A DNA stretch of 64,000 nucleotides, from positions 1 to 64,000 of the forward strand of contig CANJRL010000003.1 in the NCBI GenBank assembly GCA_947476675.1. Reading direction: 5' to 3'. Each line of letters opens with the position of its first letter. Positions within the stretch are counted from its first letter, which is position 1. A program made the position numbers and the translations under genes. Under the pieces are notes generated by a model that was given only the letters and a program-made list of their open reading frames with translations, did no database searches and was not told where the DNA came from. Shown piece after piece: positions 15,906 to 24,799 of the stretch. This stretch comes from Phycisphaerales bacterium. GTDB lineage: Bacteria > Planctomycetota > Phycisphaerae > Phycisphaerales > UBA1924.

Positions 15906-17387
15906 TCAGCGGCCCGCGGGGCGGGCGCCGCCGCCTCCTCCGCGGAAGATCTGCGGGGCAAACGGATTGGTGGTGGCGCCGGAGGCGGCGGCGGAGGCGC
16001 TGACCTCGCCGACGATGACCTCGTCGCCCTCCTTGAGCTCGTCGGTGATGACCTCGGTGAACGTGCCGTCGGACAGGCCGGCGCGCACGGTGATCGCGGT
16101 CGGAGCGCCTTCGCGGAGGACCCAGACGCGGGGCTGCGCGCGCGGCCCGCTTGGGCCGCGGGAGGCCGGTGGCGCCGCGGATGCGGCGGGGGCGCCGGCG
16201 AGCGCGCCGGTCGGGCGGCCCCCCCCCTGCCTCGGCATTGCGGCATCGGCGGGCTGGCGCTGAGACGCGGCGGGGGCCGATGATGCCGCCCCGGAACCGG
16301 ATGCGGCTGCCCCCCCCGGGGCCCCGGGCGCGGTCGGTCGAGCCGCGGGAGCGAGCGCCTGCTCAGTCCGCGGGGCCCATCGGAGCGCCGCGTTGGGCAC
16401 GACGAGCGCCTGCTCGCGGCGGTCGACGACAAAGCGGACGTTGGCGGTGAGGTACGGGAGCAGACGCAGGGCTGAATTGTCGGTGACGATCTCGACGGTG
16501 AAGGTGACGACGTTCTGGGTCATGGTGGCGTTGAGGCGCACCTTGCGGACCTCGCCCTCGAAGCGCTCCCCGGGGAGGGCGTCGACGGCGAAAAAGACGC
16601 GCTCGCCGGGCTTGACGTTGCCGATGTCCGCCTCGTTGACCTGGACGAGCACCTGCATGCGCGAGAGGTCCTTCGCGATGAGGAAGAGGCTGGGGGCGTT
16701 GAGGCTGGAGACGACGGTCTGGCCGATCTCGACGCGGCGGTCGATGATGACGCCGTCGACGGGCGAGGTGATGGTGCAGTAGAAGAGGTTCCGCCGGGAG
16801 CGTTGCAGCGACGCCTTGGCGATCTCGACCTGCGAGCCCGCGGAGACGATCTGCGCCTCGGCGACGGCGAGGCTGGCCACGGCCTGCTCGTAGTTGGACT
16901 TGGAAGCGTCGTAGTCGGCCTGCGAGAGGGCCTGCGATTCGCCGAGTTTCTGGGCCCGGTTCCAGTCGCGCTCGGTCTGGTACAGGCGCGCCCTGGCAAG
17001 GTCGCGCTGCGACTGCGCGACCAGCACCGCGGCGCTGGCCTGGGAGAGCGACGCCTCGTCGGACGCGACCTGGGCGGCGTACAGCGCGTCGTCGATGCGC
17101 GCGAGCACCGAGTTCGCCGCGACGCTCGACCGGTAGTCCACCGGCCTGCCATCGGCGTCGTCGCCGAACGAGGCGATCTGGCCGTTCACCTGGGCGCCGA
17201 CGTCGACGACGTCCTCGGGGACGATCGTTCCGGTCGCGCTGATCGTCGAGACCACGTCCTGTCGGAGGGCGGAGGCGAGGCGGTAGGAGAACGCGGGCGT
17301 GGCGGCGGACTGCCTCCATCGGATCAGCGCGTAGCCGCCGGCGGCGAGCAACGCGAGCAGGAGAACAGCCAGAATCACTCGCTTCAT
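15906..17387 (-). CDS. MacA/HlyD-type periplasmic adaptor subunit
   Basis: 493 residues from the ATG at 17387, chosen because GAGGAG lies 8 nt upstream and the start overlaps the marR stop (ATGA). An ATG at 17408 is possible. A single N-terminal membrane helix (ILAVLLLALLAAGGYAL) anchors the protein. Then come a biotinyl/lipoyl half (VGAQVNGQIASFGDD), a long alpha-hairpin (about residues 90-200), the second lipoyl half (TSPVDGVIIDR) and beta-barrel domains. An insertion of roughly 75 residues of Ala, Pro, Gly and Ser interrupts the membrane-proximal region, and the tail is Gly-rich. It bridges the ABC permease and the outer membrane channel. Confidence 0.92.
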   Translation of the reverse strand: MKRVILAVLLLALLAAGGYALIRWRQSAATPAFSYRLASALRQDVVSTISATGTIVPEDVVDVGAQVNGQIASFGDDADGRPVDYRSSVAANSVLARIDDALYAAQVASDEASLSQASAAVLVAQSQRDLARARLYQTERDWNRAQKLGESQALSQADYDASKSNYEQAVASLAVAEAQIVSAGSQVEIAKASLQRSRRNLFYCTITSPVDGVIIDRRVEIGQTVVSSLNAPSLFLIAKDLSRMQVLVQVNEADIGNVKPGERVFFAVDALPGERFEGEVRKVRLNATMTQNVVTFTVEIVTDNSALRLLPYLTANVRFVVDRREQALVVPNAALRWAPRTEQALAPAARPTAPGAPGGAAASGSGAASSAPAASQRQPADAAMPRQGGGRPTGALAGAPAASAAPPASRGPSGPRAQPRVWVLREGAPTAITVRAGLSDGTFTEVITDELKEGDEVIVGEVSASAAASGATTNPFAPQIFRGGGGGARPAGR

Positions 17388-17947
17388 CGCGGGCTCCTCG
17401 TCCGCCATGGGGCGGGGCCTTGGCGTCGTGCGGGGGCGTCGCCCGCGGCGGTCCGCGCCAGGTGGTCCGCGAGCTTGCCGAGCAGATCGCCTAGGCGGCG
17501 CCGCTCCGGCTCTGAAAGCCCGACCATGATGCCATCGACCCAGGCCCGGTGGGCGGGCGCAGCGCCGCGAAGGAAACGCCGCCCGTCCGCAGTCATGCAG
17601 ACGCGGCGGGATCGGTGATCGTCGGCGTCGTGCCGCCGCGCGACCAGGCCAGAGCGCGTCATGCGATCGACGGTGGCGCTCAGACTCGGGGGCTGCACCA
17701 GCAGTTCGAGGCCGAGCTCGTGCATGCGCGGGTGGGGCATCCCCTTGGCCTCGAGGCGGTCGAGCGCGCGAAGAACCCCCCACTGGGCGCCGCTGATCCC
17801 CAGCCGCTCGAAGTGCGGCTCGGCGACGCGGCGCACCAGGCCTGTCACCCGAATGAGCTCGCGCCACGCGTCCGGGTGCGTCAGCGCCGCGCTGTTCGGG
17901 GCGGGTTGGCGGGGCGGGAGCGGTCGCGGCGCGCGGGAGGCGTTCAT
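17384..17947 (-). CDS. MarR family transcriptional regulator
   Basis: 187 residues from the ATG at 17947, which has GGGAG upstream. The winged helix-turn-helix covers about residues 40-145: LGISGAQWGVLRALDRLEAK, recognition region QPPSLSATVDRMTRSGLV and wing RHDADDHRSRRVCMTADGR. MarR proteins are dimeric ligand-responsive repressors, often of the efflux genes beside them. Here the gene leads the adaptor-ABC-TolC set and overlaps the adaptor start by 4 nt, so it probably controls that operon, including itself. No convincing operator palindrome was found in the 75 nt upstream. Tails at both ends are Pro/Ala/Arg-rich. Confidence 0.9.
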   Translation of the reverse strand: MNASRAPRPLPPRQPAPNSAALTHPDAWRELIRVTGLVRRVAEPHFERLGISGAQWGVLRALDRLEAKGMPHPRMHELGLELLVQPPSLSATVDRMTRSGLVARRHDADDHRSRRVCMTADGRRFLRGAAPAHRAWVDGIMVGLSEPERRRLGDLLGKLADHLARTAAGDAPARRQGPAPWRTRSPR

Positions 17948-18022
17948 TCGTTCGCTCCCGAAGCATACAGCCCGCGCGCCACGCGGTTGCACCGAGTCGG
18001 GAGGCGCCCCGCGGGATCCGGC

Positions 18023-18313
18023 TCATCCGTGCGAATGGCGCCGCGCGCGCAGGATGGCGTCGATCAGTCTCTGCGGCGCCGGGAGGGAGCCGGGGGAGGG
18101 ACCACCCGCGGCTTCCGCGAGGCGCGCGACCCGCGTGTAGTTCGCGAGGTACGCGCCGCACGGGGGGCAGGCCGCGATGTGCTCCTCGAAGGCGCGGAGT
18201 TCCTCGGGCATGAGCGTCCCTTCCGAGTGGTCGAGAAGGAATTCGACGCAGCGCTCGCAGGTGATTCCCCCCGGGGGGACAAAGTCTGAATCACCGGGCT
18301 GTGGGTTGCTCAT
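18023..18313 (-). CDS. Anti-sigma factor with a zinc-finger domain
   Basis: 96 residues, overlapping the sigma factor stop by 4 nt (ATGA). CERC at about residues 19-22 and HIAACPPC at about 45-52 provide the Cys/His set of a ZAS/zf-HC2 anti-sigma domain. There is no transmembrane segment, so this is a soluble anti-sigma factor, unlike the many membrane-anchored ones. Soluble ZAS proteins often sense thiol-oxidising or metal stress, which is a family-level suggestion only. It presumably binds the ECF sigma factor encoded immediately upstream. Confidence 0.88.
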   Translation of the reverse strand: MSNPQPGDSDFVPPGGITCERCVEFLLDHSEGTLMPEELRAFEEHIAACPPCGAYLANYTRVARLAEAAGGPSPGSLPAPQRLIDAILRARRHSHG

Positions 18314-18957
18314 GATGCTCCCGCTCCTGCGAACTCAGAGGCGGCGAGGAGTTTGGTGAGCGCCAGGCGGGCGCGGTGCAGCCTCTGCCTCACCAGCGCG
18401 TCGCTGACACCCAGCGAGGCCGCGACGGCCGAGGAACTCAGCCCCTCCATATCGCGCAGCACAACCACGGTGCGATAATCCTCCGGCAGCCGCTCGATGG
18501 CCGCCCAGACCGCCTTCTTCTGTTCGATGTCGAGCAGCCCCCCTGCTGTGACAGGCTCGGGCACCGGCTCGGGCGTCGCCTCGAAGAACCCGCCTCGGAA
18601 CCTGGGCATCAGGCCCTCGACGTCGACCTCGCGGCGGCGCGAGCGGCTCCGGCGCCGCATGAGAGCGGCATTGACGGTGATGCGGTGGAGCCACGTGCCC
18701 AGCAGGGAACGACCGTCAAACTTCGGCATCGCCTTGAACGCGGAGATGAACGCCTCTTGCAGCACGTCCTCGGCCTCTTCGGGGCAGATACGGGCCGCGA
18801 CGGCCAGCATCCGGCCGGAGTGCGCGGCGACCAGATCGGCATACGCCGCGTCCTCCCCGGCCTTCAGGCGGTGAACCAGCGGCTGCTCTGCGGCAGCCTC
18901 CGGAGAGGGTGTTCGCCCGGCGATCTCGTGGGTTTCGCTCCCGACCGATCTTTCCAC
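18310..18957 (-). CDS. ECF-type RNA polymerase sigma factor
   Basis: About 215 residues if translation starts at the GTG at 18957. Region 2 runs from DAAYADLVAAHSGRML through EEAEDVLQEAFISAFKAMPK to GTWLHRITVNAALMRRR. Region 4 contains LPEDYRTVVVLRDMEGLSS and VSDALVRQRLHRARLALTKL. The linker between them is longer than usual and Pro/Glu-rich. No ATG is suitable and no clear Shine-Dalgarno precedes the GTG. A TATACC-like element lies just upstream, so a very short leader is possible. It is paired with the anti-sigma gene, and the MarR-efflux genes follow on the same strand. Confidence 0.85.
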   Translation of the reverse strand: MERSVGSETHEIAGRTPSPEAAAEQPLVHRLKAGEDAAYADLVAAHSGRMLAVAARICPEEAEDVLQEAFISAFKAMPKFDGRSLLGTWLHRITVNAALMRRRSRSRRREVDVEGLMPRFRGGFFEATPEPVPEPVTAGGLLDIEQKKAVWAAIERLPEDYRTVVVLRDMEGLSSSAVAASLGVSDALVRQRLHRARLALTKLLAASEFAGAGAS

Positions 18958-19168
18958 GTGTGGGCTCGCTGGTATAAGGGTGACCCGCGCGGGGGGCAAT
19001 CGTAGCCTCCGGCGCGCGGACCGCCGGACACGGAGGGCCACCCTTCCGCGAGGCGCATCTTCGGCCTCGGCGTCACACGAGCCGGGCGCGGTTCATCGGA
19101 TGATTCGTGTGCGCCCGGTCTGTCTGCCGCGGCCCACGGGATGTTCCCGCTCACCCGGAGATGACCTC

Positions 19169-20776
19169 ATGATTCCTCACCGTCTCTCATCCGCCATCGT
19201 CGCGTCGGGCATGCTGCTTGCCGGCGTCGGCGGCACGGCGTCCGCGGCTGACCAGACCCCCGTCAAGCGGCCCGAGCCGCAAGCCGCGCAGGCCGAGCCC
19301 GCCAGCCGGGTGCGCTACAACACCGCCAAGGTCAACGGTCTCGACATCTTCTATCGAGAGGCCGGGCCCAACGATGCGCCGGCCATCCTGCTGCTCCACG
19401 GGTTCCCATCGTCGTCGTCGATGTTCCGCGACCTGATCCCGGCGCTGGCCGACCGGTTCCACGTGATCGCGCCGGACTACCCGGGGTTTGGGCAGAGTTC
19501 GCAGCCGCCGGCGGCGCAGTTCGCGTACACCTTCGACAACCTGGCCAGCGTGGTGGACGCGTTGACCGAGCAGATCGGGCTGAGCAAGTTCGCGATCTAC
19601 ATCCAGGATTACGGCGCGCCGATCGGCTTCCGACTGGCGACGAAGCACCCCGAGCGGATCACCGGGATCATCGCGCAGAACGGCAACGCGTACGTCGAGG
19701 GGCTCCCCGACGGCTTCTGGGCGCCGCTGAAGGAATATTGGAAGAACCCCACGCCGGAACTGCGGGCAAAGATCGAGGGGTTCCTGACCCTCGAGACCAC
19801 GAAGTGGCATTACCTCCACGGAGCACGCGACCCGAAGAACATCAGCCCGGACGCCTATCTCGCGGACCAGGCCGTGCTCGACAGGCCGGGCAACAAGGAG
19901 GTGCAGATCGCGCTGTTCAAGGATTACGGCTCGAATCCTCCGCTCTACCCCGCGTGGCAGGAATACCTGCGGAAGCACCAGCCTCCGATGCTGGTGGTGT
20001 GGGGCAAGAACGACCAAATCTTCCCCCCCGCGGGCGCCGAGGGCTACAAGCGCGATGTGAAGAACATCGACTTCAACCTGCTGGACACGGGGCACTTCGC
20101 GCTCGAGGAGGACGGGGCGCTGATCGCGGCGAAGATCCGGGAGTTCATGGGGCGGCTGCCGGACCGCCGCGCCGTGGTCGTGCCCGCGCCGGCTGGCGGG
20201 TTCGACAAGTACATCTTCAGCAAGGCCCCGAACTTCAACGAGGCGGGCTTCTACCGCGCCTTCCGCAAGGCCGTGCCGATCCGCACCATGGTGGTGTACT
20301 GCATGGACCCGCGCTGCATCCGCGTTCCCGAGGTGGTCGCCGACGCATTGCCCGGCGAGGTCTACCCCGGGGAGCTGATCCGGGACGCGCAGGGACGGAA
20401 GGTGGGCGGCACCGCGACGATCCTGCCGGTGGTCGACGCCGGCGGACGCGCGGTGGACGCCCTCCGGTCCATCACGGTCGGCCATCACCTTTTCGGGCTG
20501 GAGAACATCGTCGTGGTGCACCACACGAACTGCGGCGCCACGTCGTACACGCCCGAGGGAATCGCCTCGGCCTATCAGAAGGAGGCGGGCGAGGACATCT
20601 CCAAGGCCTACAACCGGCGGGACGTGGCGATCGGCGACTTCTCCGTCTCGCTGAACGAGGATGTCCGGCTGCTCCGTCAGTCGCCCGGGGTGCCGAAGAA
20701 GGTCAACATCTACGGCTACGTGTACGACATCGACACCGAGCGTCTGACGCTCGTGGTGCAGGACAAGGCTCGGTGA
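19169..20776 (+). CDS. Secreted alpha/beta-hydrolase (Asp nucleophile) fused to a beta-carbonic anhydrase domain
   Basis: 535 residues from the ATG at 19169, with CGGAG 10 nt upstream. A signal peptide ends near TASA-AD. Residues ~48-350 are an alpha/beta-hydrolase with oxyanion motif HGFP (77-80), nucleophile Asp147 in IQDYGAPIG instead of a Ser, acid Asp282 (WGKNDQIFPP) and His309 (DTGHFALEED). An Asp nucleophile places it with haloalkane dehalogenases and epoxide hydrolases. Residues ~370-535 carry a beta-carbonic anhydrase signature: Cys378-Met-Asp380-Pro-Arg382, then His452-x-x-Cys455 (HTNCG). These supply the zinc ligands and the Asp-Arg dyad. The IRNAGG motif of classic members reads IRDAQG here, so activity is not assured. 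There is no stop or weakening between the halves, so the fusion looks real. Confidence 0.88.
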   Translation: MIPHRLSSAIVASGMLLAGVGGTASAADQTPVKRPEPQAAQAEPASRVRYNTAKVNGLDIFYREAGPNDAPAILLLHGFPSSSSMFRDLIPALADRFHVIAPDYPGFGQSSQPPAAQFAYTFDNLASVVDALTEQIGLSKFAIYIQDYGAPIGFRLATKHPERITGIIAQNGNAYVEGLPDGFWAPLKEYWKNPTPELRAKIEGFLTLETTKWHYLHGARDPKNISPDAYLADQAVLDRPGNKEVQIALFKDYGSNPPLYPAWQEYLRKHQPPMLVVWGKNDQIFPPAGAEGYKRDVKNIDFNLLDTGHFALEEDGALIAAKIREFMGRLPDRRAVVVPAPAGGFDKYIFSKAPNFNEAGFYRAFRKAVPIRTMVVYCMDPRCIRVPEVVADALPGEVYPGELIRDAQGRKVGGTATILPVVDAGGRAVDALRSITVGHHLFGLENIVVVHHTNCGATSYTPEGIASAYQKEAGEDISKAYNRRDVAIGDFSVSLNEDVRLLRQSPGVPKKVNIYGYVYDIDTERLTLVVQDKAR

Positions 20777-20833
20777 GCGCTGGAGGTTGAGGTCCGCGCG
20801 CGGAACCGGTTTGATGGTTGCGCATCCTCGGAG

Positions 20834-20854
20834 GCCCGGCGTGAGACGCCGGGC
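20834..20854 (+). terminator. Strong intrinsic terminator after the hydrolase-carbonic anhydrase gene
   Basis: GCCCGGCGT at 20834-20842 pairs perfectly with ACGCCGGGC at 20846-20854 around a 3-nt GAG loop, followed by TTTCCTT. It lies 58 nt past the stop codon and separates this gene from the cytochrome P460 gene downstream. The remainder of this gap (to 21051) shows only a Shine-Dalgarno. Confidence 0.8.
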
Positions 20855-21051
20855 TTTCCTTGCGCAGCGCCCCACCCGCACCGAGTCGAGCAGGCGATTC
20901 TCTGCTGGCAGGTTGCGCCGGGGGCCAGGCGACGCCCCCTCTCCCGCGATTTCTTTCCTCAAATTCGAACACATCGGGGCGACACCGCGGGCAGCAGAGC
21001 GGCGTCTCACTGGGAGTCATCCCTCGTTCACACGTCCCTTGGAGGCAGAGC

Positions 21052-21654
21052 ATGAAGAAGTCGACCGCTGCAATGTTCGCGGCTGGAGTGTCGGGCGTGA
21101 TGGTTGGGCTTGCGATGCTCGGCGCCGCCGATGGCGGTTCCGATCAGACCAAACCCCGCTACACGGCGGACGGGAAACTCAAGACCATCGACCCGGAGGT
21201 GTTCCGCGACTGGGTGCAGCTCGGGACGCCGGTGACTCCGAACGACCAGAACAACGGGGAGGCGGCATTCCCGGAGTTCCACGCGGTGTACGTCCCGCAG
21301 TGGGCGTGGGCCGAGTACAAGAAGACCGCGAAGTGGCCGGACGGGACCATCCTCGCGAAGGAACTGATCAAGGTCGGGGACAAGAAGGCCCCGAGCGGCG
21401 CCGGGTACTTCGAGGGCGAGTTCAACGGCCTCGACGTCGCCGTGAAGGACAAGAGCAAGGGCCCCGAGGCTCCCGGCAACTGGCTGTACTACAACTTCAA
21501 CCACGGCAAGCCGCCGTACGCCGCCGAAGCGGCGGCTCAGCCCAAGGCGAACTGCTCGTCGTGCCACGAATCCAACGCCGGCCCCGAGGCGGACTTCGTG
21601 TTCAGCAGGTACTACCCGAAGGTCAAGGCCGCCGCGGCGAAGGTCAAGAAGTAG
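21052..21654 (+). CDS. Cytochrome P460 family protein, exported
   Basis: 200 residues from the ATG at 21052 with TTGGAGG upstream. An N-terminal export signal (MKKSTAAMFAAGVSGVMVGL) is followed by the P460 fold: FRDWVQLGTPVTPND near the start, FHAVYVPQWAWAEYKKTAKW and PDGTILAKEL, GYFEGEFNGLDVAVKD, GNWLYYNF, then the c-type haem site CSSCH (Cys168, Cys171, His172) and a YYPKVK tail. Characterised members carry a haem cross-linked to a Lys and oxidise hydroxylamine to nitrous oxide or handle NO. Homologues in non-nitrifiers are common and of unclear role. The protein acts in the periplasm and depends on cytochrome c maturation. Confidence 0.9.
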   Translation: MKKSTAAMFAAGVSGVMVGLAMLGAADGGSDQTKPRYTADGKLKTIDPEVFRDWVQLGTPVTPNDQNNGEAAFPEFHAVYVPQWAWAEYKKTAKWPDGTILAKELIKVGDKKAPSGAGYFEGEFNGLDVAVKDKSKGPEAPGNWLYYNFNHGKPPYAAEAAAQPKANCSSCHESNAGPEADFVFSRYYPKVKAAAAKVKK

Positions 21655-21670
21655 GCGCCGAGCGGCCGGA

Positions 21671-21689
21671 GCGGGAAGCCTTCCCCGCG
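21671..21689. terminator. Possible hairpin between convergent P460 and RND genes
   Basis: GCGGGAA and TTCCCCGC form an imperfect stem with one bulge in the 40-nt space between two convergent stop codons. There is no T run, so a bidirectional terminator is only a possibility. Confidence 0.25.
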
Positions 21690-21694
21690 GAAGT

Positions 21695-24600
21695 TCAGAG
21701 CGCTGGGGAAAGGCCGCGGTGCGGAGCGGCGTGGCCGGGCTGCGCCTCGCCGGGCTGGTGGGCGTGCGCCGGGGCGTGGCGGCGCACCGCGAGCAGCACG
21801 TAGATCGAGGGCACGACGAAGAGGGTGAAGAACGTTGAGATCGCCATCCCGCTGACCAGCACGATGCCGATGCTGTTGCGGGACTCGGCGCCCGCGCCGG
21901 TCACGAACACCAGCGGGAGGTGGCCGAAGACCGTGGCGGCGGAGGTCATGAGGATTGGGCGCAGGCGGGTCGCGGCGGCACGCTGCACCGCGCCGCGTTT
22001 GCTGAACCCCTGCTCCTGGAGATGGTTGGCGAACTCGACGATCAGGATGCCGTTCTTCGCGACCAGACCCACGAGGGTGATGAGGCCCACCTGCGAATAG
22101 ATGTTGATGGTGGTCGCTCCGCCCGCGGTGAAGAGCATCGCGCCGGTCAAGGCCAGGGGGACCGAGCCGAGCAGGACGATGAGGGGGTCGCGGAAACTGC
22201 CGAACTGCGCCGCCAGAACGAGGTAGATCAGCCCGATCGCGAAGCCCAGCGTGGACACCAGCGTGGCGCCCTCGGTCCGCATCTGGCGGCTCTCGCCCGC
22301 ATAGTCGATGGCGTACCCGGAGGGCACGATCTTCTTCGCCGCGGCCTCCAGGGCGCTGAGCGCCTCCTCCTTGGTCACACCCGGCGCGACAACCCCGTAG
22401 ATCTTGGCGGCGTTGCGCTGCTGGAAGCGGCTCAGCACGCGCGGCGCGGCTTCGGTTCGCAGGGTGACCAGCGAGCGCAGGGAGACGGACCCACCGTCGC
22501 GCGCCCTGACCTTGAGTTCCAGCAGTTCTTCCGGCGTGCTCCGCTGCTCGTCGCCGACCTGCGGGATCACCTTGTAGCTGCGGCCGGCATAGTTGAAGCG
22601 GTTGACGTACCCGCCCGAGAGCAGGACCGCGAGGTTCTGCCCCACATCCGCCATGTCGAGCCCGAGGTCGGCCACCTTCTTCCGGTCGATCTCGATGCGG
22701 GTCTGCGGCAGGTCGATCTTGAGGTCCGAGTCGACGTAGATGAACTTCCCGCTGGCGTAGCCCGCGCCGATGATCTGGTTGACGGAGGCCTCCATGTCCT
22801 GCGCCTCCTCGGCGCTGGTCACCATGAGCTCGACGTCGAACTGGCCGGCCCCCGGGAGCGGCGGCGGGCGGACGGCGATCGAGCGGAGTTCCTCGATGCC
22901 CATGAGCCTGCCGATGACCTCGCCCTGGATGGGCAGAGTGGTCCGGGAGCGCTTCTCCCAGTCGATGGTCTGGATGCCTCCGAATCCGCCGCCCATCGCC
23001 AGTTCCGCGATCTGGAAGAAGAACTTCGCCTCCTTCACCGACATGAACGCGTCGGCCACCTTCTTGAAGCCGCGGACGGTGTAGTCGAGGGTGGCGTCCG
23101 GGGCGGTCTGGACGACGGCGAAGACGATGCCCTCATCCTCGGTGGGCGCGAGCTCTCGCTTCGAGCGCTGATAGAGCGGCGGGGCGAGCGCCGTGATGGC
23201 GATCGCGGCGATGACGCCGGCCCACCAGCCGCGGAGGACGACACCGAGCACGCGCTCATACACGCCGCGGAGCCAGTCGAACCTGGCCTGCACGAAGCGG
23301 GCGAACCATCCCTCGTTGCCCTTGTCGGGCGCCATCCAGGCGCTCATGATCGGCGAGAGGGTGACGGCGACCACGCCCGAGATCACCACCGCGGCGGCGA
23401 GGGTGAAGGCGAACTCGCGGAAGAGCATGCCGGTGAGACCGGTCTGGAAGCCCAGCGGCGTGTAGACCGCCGCGAGGGTGATGGTCATGGAGATCACCGG
23501 CGCGAAGAGCTCGCGGGCGCCGACCAGCGCCGCGTCGATCCGGCCCATGCCCTCGCGGATGTGCCGCTCGACGTTCTCGACCATGACGATGGCGTCGTCG
23601 ACGACCAGCCCGACCGAGAGCACGATGGCGAGGATGGTGAGAAGGTTGAGCGAGAATCCGAAGATGAGCATCGCGACGCACGCGCCGAGCAGGGAGACGG
23701 GCATCGCGACGAGAGGGACGAGGACCGTGCGCAGGGAGCCCATGAACAGGAAGACGATGAAGGCGACGATCGCGACGGTCTCCGCGAGGGTCTTGGTGAT
23801 CTCCTTGATCGCGTGATCCATGTAGTACGTGCCGTCGTACGCGAGGGTCATCTCGACGCCGGCCGGGAGCGTGGGGCGGATCTCCTCGATGCGCTTCTTG
23901 AGGGCCGCGGCGACGTCGAGCTCGTTGGCGCGGGGGAGGGGCCAGACCGAGAGCCAGATCGCCGGCTTGCCGTTGAAGCCCGCCTGGCCGGTGGGCTCCT
24001 CGTTGCCCAGTTCGATCCTGGCGATGTCCTTGAGCCGCACCATCGAACCCTCGCGCTCGCGGACGATCAGGTCGGCGAACTCCGAGCCGAGTTTGAGGTC
24101 GGTGTCGGCGAGCAGGTCGATCTGCACATCGCGGCCCTTGGTCTTCCCGAGGGACGCGAGGAAGTTGTTCCGCGACAGGGCGTCCCACGCTTGCCTCGGC
24201 GTGACGTTGAGGCTCTCCATCTTTCTGGTGTCGAGCCAGACCCGCATCGCGAGTTCCCTCGGGCCCTCGACGCCCACGCGCTGCACCCCGGGGATGGTCT
24301 GCAGCGCCGGCTGGACCTCCCGGACCAGCATGTCGTTGAGCTGCATCAGGCTGAGCTGTTCGGAGGTGAAGCTGATGTAGAAGGTGGCGTAGGGCTTGTC
24401 GGTGCGCTGGATCGCGACCGAGGGCGCCTCGGCGTCGGAGGGCAGGCGGCTTCGAACCTCGTTCAGGCGGGCGCTGATCTCGGCCAGCGCCGCGTTGCTG
24501 CTGTGGTTGAGCCGCAGGCGGACCGTGACCGTGCTCACGCTGGAGCGGCTGCTGCTCTCGATGTAATCGATGCCGTCGATCGCGGAAACGACCTGCTCGA

Positions 24601-24799
24601 TGGGCGTCGTGATGAACCCCCGCACCGTCTCGGCGCTGGCCCCCACGTACACGGTGGTGATGACGATCGCGCTCGATTCGAGCGTCGGGTACTGCCGCAC
24701 CGCCAGCGCGCCGATCGACCGCCAGCCCACCGCAAGGATCAGCAGGCTGAGCACGATCGCGAGGACCGGCTTCCTGATGAAGACGTCAGTGAACCTCAC
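21695..24799 (-). CDS. RND multidrug efflux transporter, inner membrane pump (AcrB/MexB-like)
   Basis: 1034 residues, the normal length, with twelve expected transmembrane helices and two large periplasmic loops. The N-terminus (MRFTDVFIRKPVLAIVLSLL) is typical. The proton-relay residues are present: Asp401-Asp402 in GLVVDDAIVMVE and the TM10 Lys in GLVAKNGILIVEFA, so it is probably a working proton antiporter. It is translated from a start overlapping the adaptor gene by 14 nt. No outer membrane channel gene lies in this operon, so it must borrow one, for instance the TolC-like protein encoded at 12.3-13.8 kb. It belongs to the hydrophobe/amphiphile efflux subfamily rather than the metal-exporting CzcA group. 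Confidence 0.95.
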   Translation of the reverse strand: MRFTDVFIRKPVLAIVLSLLILAVGWRSIGALAVRQYPTLESSAIVITTVYVGASAETVRGFITTPIEQVVSAIDGIDYIESSSRSSVSTVTVRLRLNHSSNAALAEISARLNEVRSRLPSDAEAPSVAIQRTDKPYATFYISFTSEQLSLMQLNDMLVREVQPALQTIPGVQRVGVEGPRELAMRVWLDTRKMESLNVTPRQAWDALSRNNFLASLGKTKGRDVQIDLLADTDLKLGSEFADLIVREREGSMVRLKDIARIELGNEEPTGQAGFNGKPAIWLSVWPLPRANELDVAAALKKRIEEIRPTLPAGVEMTLAYDGTYYMDHAIKEITKTLAETVAIVAFIVFLFMGSLRTVLVPLVAMPVSLLGACVAMLIFGFSLNLLTILAIVLSVGLVVDDAIVMVENVERHIREGMGRIDAALVGARELFAPVISMTITLAAVYTPLGFQTGLTGMLFREFAFTLAAAVVISGVVAVTLSPIMSAWMAPDKGNEGWFARFVQARFDWLRGVYERVLGVVLRGWWAGVIAAIAITALAPPLYQRSKRELAPTEDEGIVFAVVQTAPDATLDYTVRGFKKVADAFMSVKEAKFFFQIAELAMGGGFGGIQTIDWEKRSRTTLPIQGEVIGRLMGIEELRSIAVRPPPLPGAGQFDVELMVTSAEEAQDMEASVNQIIGAGYASGKFIYVDSDLKIDLPQTRIEIDRKKVADLGLDMADVGQNLAVLLSGGYVNRFNYAGRSYKVIPQVGDEQRSTPEELLELKVRARDGGSVSLRSLVTLRTEAAPRVLSRFQQRNAAKIYGVVAPGVTKEEALSALEAAAKKIVPSGYAIDYAGESRQMRTEGATLVSTLGFAIGLIYLVLAAQFGSFRDPLIVLLGSVPLALTGAMLFTAGGATTINIYSQVGLITLVGLVAKNGILIVEFANHLQEQGFSKRGAVQRAAATRLRPILMTSAATVFGHLPLVFVTGAGAESRNSIGIVLVSGMAISTFFTLFVVPSIYVLLAVRRHAPAHAHQPGEAQPGHAAPHRGLSPAL

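Noticed and set aside
15906-18161. A longer adaptor protein starting upstream of 17387
   Set aside because: The extra part runs antisense and out of phase with the MarR and anti-sigma genes and has no membrane-anchor logic. The ATG at 17387 has a Shine-Dalgarno and the membrane helix directly after it.
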